Shown here piece by piece: positions 5,136 through 10,657 of a DNA stretch of 10,657 bases. Under the pieces are notes generated by a model. It was not told where the DNA came from. It made no database searches and worked only from the letters and a program-made list of their open reading frames with translations. Made by a program: the position numbers and the translations under genes. Origin of the DNA: an uncultured Clostridia bacterium (lineage in GTDB: Bacteria; Bacillota; Clostridia; TANB77; CAG-508); NCBI GenBank assembly GCA_947631315.1, contig CANRLA010000044.1, positions 1 through 10,657 on the forward strand. Direction: 5' to 3'. Position 1 is the stretch's first letter. Each line of letters starts with the position of its first letter.

Positions 5136-6143
5136 TTAATAATTTTTTGAACATGGAAATGTTATAATCATTTTGAAAATACAAATTTCCTTATTCAAAG
5201 GTATAATGTCTAATTTATATTTGTATTTATGTGTATCTAAAATTTGCTTTACTAAACTTAATCCAATTCCAGAGCCTTTTGATATGCAATTTTTTCCTCT
5301 ATATCCTCGCTCAAATATTTTAGTATATTCATCTTCGCATATTAATGGACTAGTATTTGATATCATAACTACTGTTTCAGTTGAAGTTTCTTCGAATTGA
5401 ACATCTATTTCACTCTTTGATATAGAATGCTTTATTGCATTTTCAAGTAATATAAACATTGCTAAATATATATTATTAGATAATATCAAAGTATTTTCTT
5501 GTTCAAAATCAAGTTTAATATTTATTTTTTTCTTTTTTGCTTGATATCTCATCATAACTTTTAATTTTCTAAACAATGGATAAAGTTTAGCTTTTATACA
5601 TTTATTATCTGATTCATTTATACCATAAAATACATTCAATCTATAATTAATCAAATCATACAAAGATATAAGCGCTTTTACATCATCATCTTTTTCAATT
5701 AACTCTTTATAGTTTATGGATATTGATTCAGTCATGCTATTAAAGTATCCGCCAATATTCCTTAAGTCATGCATACAATCTCTTAACTCTATATTTTCGA
5801 CAATTGTTCTTTCATAATCCTGAACAATATTCGCTAGTTGTTCTAATGAATATTGATCAAACTGTTTTATTTTTTGTTGTTTAGATTCAATGTTTTTCTT
5901 TACTTGCGAAACATCATCTTTGTTGACTATAGATGTATAAATATTATTTCGAATATAATAAGAATAAAAACCATAAGGGCACCTATAAATGCCAGGCTTG
6001 TTTTGAGTAAATAAATCTTTATAAAATTTTTGGCATTTTTTATTATCATTTACAATACAAGACTTACAATATAATGGAATTTTTTCAGCAATATCACACT
6101 TTAGATTTTGCTGACTTTTATCATATGTAACAAAATTTTTCAC
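5136..6143 (-). CDS. cytoplasmic histidine kinase with Cys-rich PocR-like sensor
   Basis: A 335-aa histidine kinase without membrane segments. Residues 16-75 hold Cys16, Cys26, Cys29, Cys37 and Cys55 in a CxxC-x7-C-x17-C pattern, with KKCQKF and GIYRCPYGF. This resembles the PocR ligand-binding/redox sensor signature (FCxx, later CQ, later YxCxxG), probably shortened. A coiled-coil linker (80-118) leads to the phosphoacceptor region RDCMHDLRNIGGYF, where His125 in HDLRN is the likely phosphorylation site. The ATPase domain has the N box LLENAIKHS (232-240) and the G2 box SKGSGIGLSLVKQIL (288-302). The usual DxGxG of the G1 box is replaced by ISNTSPLI, a common degeneracy in Firmicutes kinases. 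The start is GTG at 6143, overlapping the receiver gene's TGA as GTGA, so translation is probably coupled. A GGAG lies 11 nt upstream. Signal and partner specificity are inferred. Confidence 0.82.
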   Translation of the reverse strand: MKNFVTYDKSQQNLKCDIAEKIPLYCKSCIVNDNKKCQKFYKDLFTQNKPGIYRCPYGFYSYYIRNNIYTSIVNKDDVSQVKKNIESKQQKIKQFDQYSLEQLANIVQDYERTIVENIELRDCMHDLRNIGGYFNSMTESISINYKELIEKDDDVKALISLYDLINYRLNVFYGINESDNKCIKAKLYPLFRKLKVMMRYQAKKKKINIKLDFEQENTLILSNNIYLAMFILLENAIKHSISKSEIDVQFEETSTETVVMISNTSPLICEDEYTKIFERGYRGKNCISKGSGIGLSLVKQILDTHKYKYKLDIIPLNKEICIFKMIITFPCSKNY

Positions 6144-6832
6144 TGTTTTTTCAACTCCAAATATGCTTTAACTATTTCAATCGCACACCCCATTATAGAT
6201 ACGATGGATTGGATATTGATTTTTCTTGCTTCTTCTTCCATTAACGATATTGTATTCTCCTTTTTTAAAATTCCACGAACATAATAATCCTCTAATACAG
6301 TTAAGGACGCTGGAGAAGTTCCCTGTTCTAATAATTGCTTCCTCAAATTTTTCCAAGATTCTACTGGGTCATTTAAAACATTTATACACTCATCTATTTT
6401 TTCAGCTAAATCAGCATTTTTGGTGTTTTTAGGTATCATTCCATCCACATCATTAGTAAATTTATAAAAATCTAAGCTTTGCTGTTTAGAACTAAATATA
6501 AAAACTTTTTTTAAAGGATATGTCTTTTTTATTAATTTTGCTATTGCTGCGCCTTGATAAACCTCATCGACTTCTTTTGCAATTCCGTTTATGTCACAAA
6601 AGATAATATCGTACTTTTCAAAGTCGCTTAGTTTTTCGTATTTCTCTTTTACATCAATATCCAAATATCCAAGGCTTTTAAGAACTTCGTCATCAAAACC
6701 CTCATCATCTAAAAATAGAACCCTTACATTTTTCTTATCTTTGATAGTTACTTCTTTTAATGTTTCTCTACTTTTTTCTAAATCTTCGATTGTCATATAG
6801 TCTTTAATCTCTTTTTTCTTTTTAAAAATCAT
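6140..6832 (-). CDS. receiver-domain response regulator with novel C-terminal region
   Basis: A 230-aa protein, partner of the adjacent kinase. After a basic N-terminal stretch (1-33), residues 36-150 are a complete receiver domain: VRVLFLDDE (acidic pocket Asp42/Asp43), YDIIFCDINGI (phosphoacceptor Asp80), KKVFIFSSK (Ser114/Ser115) and GMIPKNT (Lys135). All catalytic positions are kept, so it should be phosphorylatable. Residues 150-230 are helical (ESWKNLRKQLLEQ, SLTVLEDYYVRGIL, SIVSIMGCAIEIVKAYLELK) and match no DNA-binding, enzyme or diguanylate output domain that I recognise. Output may be protein-protein, perhaps on the relaxase or helicase nearby. The GGAG is 10 nt before the ATG. A promoter and a terminator directly upstream make it the first gene of a receiver-kinase(-relaxase) unit. 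An ATG at 6796 is a weaker alternative start. Confidence 0.82.
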   Translation of the reverse strand: MIFKKKKEIKDYMTIEDLEKSRETLKEVTIKDKKNVRVLFLDDEGFDDEVLKSLGYLDIDVKEKYEKLSDFEKYDIIFCDINGIAKEVDEVYQGAAIAKLIKKTYPLKKVFIFSSKQQSLDFYKFTNDVDGMIPKNTKNADLAEKIDECINVLNDPVESWKNLRKQLLEQGTSPASLTVLEDYYVRGILKKENTISLMEEEARKINIQSIVSIMGCAIEIVKAYLELKKQ

Positions 6833-6852
6833 AATCCATCAACTCCAATAAC

Positions 6853-6881
6853 ATTATATCATTAAAAAAGATACTTTTCAC
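6853..6881 (-). promoter_or_regulatory. probable promoter for the receiver/kinase genes
   Basis: On the minus strand a perfect TATAAT (6858-6853) is 17 nt after GTGAAA (6881-6876), a fair -35. The -35 lies within the loop and edge of the terminator hairpin at 6864-6892, and the leader would be only about 12 nt, starting close to the GGAG site. Promoter and terminator are thus interleaved. Confidence 0.45.
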
Positions 6882-6892
6882 CGAAGTATCTT
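6864..6892 (-). terminator. rho-independent terminator upstream of the receiver gene
   Basis: On the minus strand AAGATACTT (6892-6884) pairs perfectly with AAGTATCTT (6876-6868) around a 7-nt loop and is followed by a U-tract. It would stop transcripts coming from the helicase side, or from the 20-codon ORF, before the receiver gene. It may act as an attenuator if the upstream region is transcribed. Confidence 0.75.
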
Positions 6893-6934
6893 ACTATTAC
6901 TTATAGATTATCATTTGCTACAACTAGTTCTATT

Positions 6935-6997
6935 TTAATTGGGTTTATCTTTACTTGGGTGTCCTGGGTCTATCACAATTCCTTTAATATTATTCAT
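6935..6997 (-). CDS. possible 20-aa peptide ORF between two terminators
   Basis: ATG 6997-6995 follows AAGGAGG with a 5-nt spacer, a near-perfect ribosome site. It opens 20 codons: MNNIKGIVID then PGHPSKDKPN, ending in TAA at 6937-6935. The peptide is hydrophilic and lacks a signal or membrane segment. The ribosome site is the 3' arm of a strong terminator (6998-7036), so the match could be accidental, because a GGAGG stem ending in U residues mimics a ribosome site. If real, it is either a leader peptide for the downstream attenuator or a small regulatory peptide. IVIDPGH recalls the first strand of amidase_3 enzymes, but no amidase follows. A weak promoter (TTGTAT, 17 nt, AATAAT) could lie in the 7070-7100 region. 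Confidence 0.3.
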   Translation of the reverse strand: MNNIKGIVIDPGHPSKDKPN

Positions 6998-7036
6998 AAA
7001 AACCTCCTTACCATAGTTTATGACAAGGAGGTTTTT
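6998..7036 (-). terminator. strong terminator after the helicase gene
   Basis: AAAAACCTCCTT (6998-7009) and AAGGAGGTTTTT (7025-7036) form a perfect 12-bp stem. It is extended by CATA (7012-7015) and TATG (7019-7022) across a symmetrical AC/AC internal loop, with a 3-nt apex. On the minus strand it ends in TTTTT. It lies 76 nt past the helicase stop. A weaker bulged hairpin occupies 7037-7083 (AGGTGA with TCACCT, TAAATGA with TCATTTA). Confidence 0.8.
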
Positions 7037-7112
7037 AGGTGATAAATGACTATCTAACATCATTTAAAAATTATTCTTCACCTTTATTCACTATACAAAA
7101 CTTTATATAAAA

Positions 7113-10100
7113 TCATTGCAAATTCATACCTGCAAATATCACTTTATAATCATTCTCATCAAGTTGATCCTTTAGAAGGTTTATGCGACCATAATCGCTA
7201 TCTTTAATCTCAATAATGCCATTTTCTTTTAGAGAATTCAATAACAAATAAAATTTTCTCTTATCATTGATACTAACATATCCAAAATAAGGATCATTTA
7301 TAATATTTAGCTGCATAATTAGTCTTGTCTTTTCTCCAGAAAAAATAGAAAATAACATTTTGGGGCCAACAGAAGAAGCATAATTTTGATATTTTGCTAC
7401 CACTTTCAAAATAGCATCTACCATTTCTATAAATGGGTGTCCACATAAGATAATCTGATGTATATCCATTTTTTTATTTTGAAATCTAATACAAAATTCT
7501 TCTTTATCTTGTGTATAATTATGCGGTAGCATAATCGTATTACATCCTGTTCCATCTGGCTTATAATTCGTGCACCCTAATATCCTAGATTCTACATCAT
7601 CTTTGTTTTTTAATTTTTTTACTACCAAATAACCATCTTCACAATTAGGACATTTAGAAATAGCTAATTTTCCGCCTTTCAAATCATTAGTAACGAAACC
7701 ACAAACTTCTGGATCATTAGAACATATCCATAACACAGAGGAATTTTTTAAATGGCTATTCCCTCTTTTTTGAAGAGGATATCCACAGCAAGGACATTCA
7801 ACCACATTATTTAGACCCTCCACTGGCTCTAACGCCTCTCCGTCAAGAACGACATTTTCAAATTTGTCCTTAATTTCCAAAATAAATTTAGAAGGCCGAT
7901 GAATTGGCGTAATGATATAAACTTTATTCTTCGTTCGTGTTAAAGCAACATAAAAAAGTCTTCTTTCTTCTGCATATTCAACCGTTTCCGTATCCTTAAT
8001 TACTAACTTCATTACTGGGTCATCAACAATTTTAGAAGGAAATCCTAAAATGGCATCCTTACCATTTACAATAATAACATTATCATACCCTAGCCCTTTA
8101 GAAGAGTGCGCCGTTAAATAAGTCATTTTTAGTTTTGGATACTTAACGGAAAAAATATGTCCATTTCTATAAGAGAAATATTTTTCTTGCTTGGCAATTT
8201 GAAATTCTTCAAATCCGTATCTACCAATTAATAAAACACTGCTATCCTCGCCATTATTGGCAACAATCATATCGAGTGACTTTTCAATAGCGGAACACAT
8301 TCTATCAATTGGTCTATCTTTTGATTCTTTATCCCAAATATCTTGATAAGACATTATTAAAATAGGATCTGTGGTAGATTTATTGGATCTTAATTCTTTT
8401 TTGATCTGCTCATCATTACTCATAATAAAGCTACCTGCTATATCAATTAGTTCCTGTGAATTTCGATAGGTATTTACTATTTTTAAAACGTTGGCATATC
8501 CCATCATTTCTTCAAATTTAGTAAATAATTCAATTTTCGCCCCACTAAAACGAAAAATGGACTGCCAATCATCTCCTACCGCTATAATTTTAGCATTTGA
8601 ACACTTAGACAATTTCTCACATAAATCAAATCTTTGTAAAGATATATCTTGATATTCATCTACAAAGATATAATCATATGGTAGTTTCTCACCATCTTTA
8701 ATCTTTTTATCAATCAAATTAGAGGCATTATTTATCATATCTTCAAAATCAATACTATTTCGATTCTTTAATTCTGTCATATAGGCTAAATAACATTGAT
8801 AACAAATACTAATAAATAATTTGGTCCTTTCATCATCTAAAGAAACTTTCCATTCATCAAATTTGGATGGCGTATAATTATTTATTTTAAATCTAGAAAT
8901 AAATACACAAACTAATTGAATAAACTTATTAAAATATTTATCCTCCATAGTTTGAATAAGAGTCCGATAAATTTCTTTACTATTTTTATATTCAAAAGAG
9001 ATTCCCGCCTTTTGCAGTTCCTCCTTTAAGTGACTGATAGTGTCCCTTCCATCTTTATATTTTGAAAAAGTATAGATTAGTTTAGTACCATGTTTTTTAT
9101 GAATCTTTATCTTATCACGAACATGCTGCTTATATATTTTTAATTCTTCTTCTGTGAATCTAGAATTTTTTCCTTCCTCTGAAATACCAAAATGTTCTAA
9201 ATAAATTTCTTTATCATACTGCCTAATCAAAAAATCAGGGCAATATAATTTCATCGTATCTTCAAATCCATATTTGTAAACAGGCTCGTATTCATAGTCA
9301 ATACCATTAATAAATAAAAAATTAGCAATACGACATTCCTCTATACTCTTCACTCGTTCATCTTTGATGGTGATTCTTTTTACCTCTTGGCTTTTTCTAT
9401 AGGCTTCAAGAGTACTAGCAATATCTGCTTTTAGCGTTGTACGATCATTTTTATTTAATTCATTCATTAATAACGCTAAATTTTCTTCTCCCGGAGGGAC
9501 TTGTAAGTAACTAGCAAAAAATAATAATATCTTCTTTACAAATTCTTCATCATTCGCATTTTCTAGTAAAAATTTTTTGATAGACATAAACATAACATCA
9601 TTAGTAGCTATATTATGTTTTTCGTTTTCATTACTCTTTATAATAGCATTAGCAATACCATGAAAAGTGGCTATATTGACTGGTAGACCTAGCTTTTTAC
9701 ATCTGTCTTGTAGCTCTTTGGTAGCCTTTCTAGTAAAAGACACAATTAAAATTCTAGTTGGGTCTATTCCTTGCCTATCAATTAAGTATTTTACTTTTGC
9801 TTCAATCGTTGTTGTTTTACCAGCTCCTGCACCCGCTATTACTAACGTATAATCCTCATCAGATAGTACCACTCTTCTTTGTTCTTCATCTAATCTAATA
9901 CTCGGATCATCTTTCAGTAATATTTCATCCAAATATTGTCGCTCTGATTCAAGATGCTTTTTAAGAAAACTTTCATTATGTAATTGTATGCTACTCTCAG
10001 TATTTTCATAGTAGTCTAGTAATCCCTTTAAAGTTTTAACATCTACTTTATTTTTTTTACACCACTGAGCTAAAACAGATTCTTTATCAAGCGTGATTAA

Positions 10101-10253
10101 TTTATCATATATTTCTTTAATCTCATTAAAAAGCCACATGTACTCTTTTTTAGATATGTACTTATCTCTGGATAATAAACCATCAATATTTGTTTTATAG
10201 TCTAATAAAGTTAAAAATTCAATACAATTATTTTTAGGTTTAAAAAATAACAC
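7113..10253 (-). CDS. UvrD/HelD-like superfamily 1 helicase with embedded nuclease and zinc ribbons
   Basis: A 1046-aa ATP-dependent DNA helicase. SF1A motifs appear in order: Q motif near LDEEQRRVV (121-129); Walker A AGAGAGKTTT (140-149); Ia LIVSFTRKATKEL (169-181); Ib ATFHGIA (195-201); Walker B FVDEYQDIS (530-538); III VGDDWQSIFRFSGA (559-572); IV NTYRNSQEL (594-602); V TAHSSKGLGYDNVIIV (714-729); VI RRLFYVALTRTK (764-775). Inserted in domain 1B at about 301-420 is a PD-(D/E)XK-like module: EECRIANFLFINGIDYEYEP (306-325), CPDFLI (338-343) and YLEHFG (351-356). The C-terminus has two topoisomerase-type zinc ribbons (C820/C823/C844/C851 and C868/C871/C894/C904). The start is GTG at 10253, with AGGT 6 nt upstream; no ATG or other start occurs in frame before the next upstream stop. 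It is a single-gene unit bounded by its own promoter and terminator. Repair or anti-phage defense cargo are the likeliest roles; substrate unknown. Confidence 0.9.
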   Translation of the reverse strand: MLFFKPKNNCIEFLTLLDYKTNIDGLLSRDKYISKKEYMWLFNEIKEIYDKLITLDKESVLAQWCKKNKVDVKTLKGLLDYYENTESSIQLHNESFLKKHLESERQYLDEILLKDDPSIRLDEEQRRVVLSDEDYTLVIAGAGAGKTTTIEAKVKYLIDRQGIDPTRILIVSFTRKATKELQDRCKKLGLPVNIATFHGIANAIIKSNENEKHNIATNDVMFMSIKKFLLENANDEEFVKKILLFFASYLQVPPGEENLALLMNELNKNDRTTLKADIASTLEAYRKSQEVKRITIKDERVKSIEECRIANFLFINGIDYEYEPVYKYGFEDTMKLYCPDFLIRQYDKEIYLEHFGISEEGKNSRFTEEELKIYKQHVRDKIKIHKKHGTKLIYTFSKYKDGRDTISHLKEELQKAGISFEYKNSKEIYRTLIQTMEDKYFNKFIQLVCVFISRFKINNYTPSKFDEWKVSLDDERTKLFISICYQCYLAYMTELKNRNSIDFEDMINNASNLIDKKIKDGEKLPYDYIFVDEYQDISLQRFDLCEKLSKCSNAKIIAVGDDWQSIFRFSGAKIELFTKFEEMMGYANVLKIVNTYRNSQELIDIAGSFIMSNDEQIKKELRSNKSTTDPILIMSYQDIWDKESKDRPIDRMCSAIEKSLDMIVANNGEDSSVLLIGRYGFEEFQIAKQEKYFSYRNGHIFSVKYPKLKMTYLTAHSSKGLGYDNVIIVNGKDAILGFPSKIVDDPVMKLVIKDTETVEYAEERRLFYVALTRTKNKVYIITPIHRPSKFILEIKDKFENVVLDGEALEPVEGLNNVVECPCCGYPLQKRGNSHLKNSSVLWICSNDPEVCGFVTNDLKGGKLAISKCPNCEDGYLVVKKLKNKDDVESRILGCTNYKPDGTGCNTIMLPHNYTQDKEEFCIRFQNKKMDIHQIILCGHPFIEMVDAILKVVAKYQNYASSVGPKMLFSIFSGEKTRLIMQLNIINDPYFGYVSINDKRKFYLLLNSLKENGIIEIKDSDYGRINLLKDQLDENDYKVIFAGMNLQ

Positions 10254-10440
10254 ATAATACCTACTTCCAACCCTTATTTTAAATCTTCTTTATTATAAAT
10301 GAAATCTACAATATTAACATCATTTATTCTATCTATATTCTTCTGTAATATCAAATAAATATATTCTTAAAAATTAAGAGGTACCATTTCTATATATCGA
10401 TTAGTCAATTCTATAATTCGTTTTCCTTATCATCAGCTAC

Positions 10441-10469
10441 ATTATATAATTTTTATAGGGAAAAAACAA
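10441..10469 (-). promoter_or_regulatory. probable helicase promoter
   Basis: On the minus strand TTGTTT (10469-10464) is followed after 17 nt by a perfect TATAAT (10446-10441). The start point would be near 10434, giving a leader of about 180 nt before the GTG start. No other promoter upstream of the helicase looks as good. Confidence 0.5.
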
Positions 10470-10531
10470 GGTATCGACCAATTTCAGTACCTATATGTAC
10501 ACAAAAGCTGTTTTTGTATCTTTATGTAGAT

Positions 10532-10633
10532 AAATAACGAATAACGCATATTTTTTCATTTCCATTTATAGAAATAATGAATAACTATCACATAATAATC
10601 CACATTTTTGAGTGATTACTAATAACAATCACA
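10532..10633. repeat. short AT-rich repeats at about 40-bp spacing
   Basis: AAATAACGAATAAC (10532-10545) recurs as AAATAATGAATAAC (10572-10585), 13 of 14 bases, 40 bp apart. ATAACTATCACA (10581-10592) recurs as ATAACAATCACA (10622-10633), 11 of 12, 41 bp apart. Near-regular spacing of about four helical turns suggests binding sites on one face of the DNA, but low complexity makes chance plausible. Confidence 0.35.
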
Positions 10634-10657
10634 TCATGGCTATAATACTTTTTTATA

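Larger units (their letters stand above)
10254..10657. other. 404-nt AT-rich region upstream of the helicase without an intact gene
   Basis: No complete gene is seen on either strand. It contains the presumed helicase promoter (10441-10469), a roughly 180-nt leader, and a possible decayed coding stretch on the minus strand (10274-10420, 49 codons with one internal stop). It also has a small hairpin ACAAAA/TTTTGT (10501-10517) and AT-rich repeats spaced about 40 bp apart near the right edge. A short inverted repeat GTGATT/AATCAC lies at 10612-10632. The region may mark the boundary of a cargo module. Confidence 0.5.

Noticed and set aside
5173..6800. Plus-strand open frames within the kinase and receiver genes (5173-5400, 6226-6432, 6591-6800)
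   Set aside because: All are antisense to well-supported domains and lack ribosome sites.
6935..6997. N-terminal fragment of an N-acetylmuramoyl-L-alanine amidase (IVIDPGH)
   Set aside because: Only seven residues match, the next residues differ from the usual GGxD continuation and no further amidase motif is found downstream in any frame.
9667..9852. 61-codon plus-strand open frame
   Set aside because: It is antisense to the Walker A region of the helicase.
5136..10253. Assignment of kinase, receiver and helicase as a Detocs-type or Gabija system
   Set aside because: Detocs needs a second receiver protein fused to an effector, which is absent. Gabija needs a GajA OLD-family partner, also absent. 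The two strong terminators also separate the helicase from the pair.

Overview
The window is strongly AT-rich, with AT-biased codon use, AGGAGG-type ribosome binding sites, hairpin-plus-U-tract terminators and sigma-A-type promoters. This points to a low-GC Firmicutes host, probably a gut Clostridia or Erysipelotrichia-like bacterium. TGG is used for Trp and TGA as stop. The gene content is that of an integrative mobilizable element: a large serine recombinase, winged-helix and Xre regulators, and a MobV-type (Mob_Pre) relaxase with cargo genes. I saw no rRNA, tRNA or CRISPR array.

Layout. (1) 1-1635, minus strand: integration/maintenance operon of an 85-aa winged-helix protein, a 162-aa winged-helix protein, a very short ORF, a 47-aa protein and the N-terminal 143 residues of a large serine recombinase cut by the window edge. 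(2) 1640-1790: compact divergent control region with two well-formed promoters and two matching palindromic operators. It drives the operon leftward and an Xre repressor (1793-2341) rightward, like a phage-type genetic switch. (3) 2342-2650: noncoding, densely structured DNA with two terminator-like hairpins and then three further hairpins, a candidate oriT. (4) 2654-3324, minus: a lipoprotein gene followed by a glycine-zipper membrane protein gene, with a good promoter. (5) 3499-3765, plus: a second small Xre protein. (6) 3801-6832, minus: receiver-domain protein, soluble histidine kinase with a Cys-rich PocR-like N-terminus, and MobV relaxase, in that order. Receiver and kinase overlap by 4 nt and the relaxase follows after 54 nt. 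(7) 6833-7112: two strong terminators and a 20-codon ORF whose Shine-Dalgarno sequence is one arm of a terminator. (8) 7113-10253, minus: a 1046-aa UvrD/HelD-like helicase with an embedded PD-(D/E)XK-type nuclease segment and C-terminal zinc ribbons. (9) 10254-10657: promoter, possible gene remnant and short spaced repeats, with no intact gene seen.

How it may work together. The Xre repressor probably holds the recombinase operon off through the two operators. The relaxase would nick at an oriT to allow transfer by a helper conjugative system. The kinase/receiver pair is cytoplasmic and its receiver has no recognisable DNA-binding domain; its position directly upstream of the relaxase makes control of mobilization as plausible as a defense role. 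The helicase-nuclease is likely cargo, with DNA repair or anti-phage defense as possible roles. The most novel parts are the kinase/receiver/relaxase unit, the hairpin-rich intergenic region and the small ORF embedded in a terminator.
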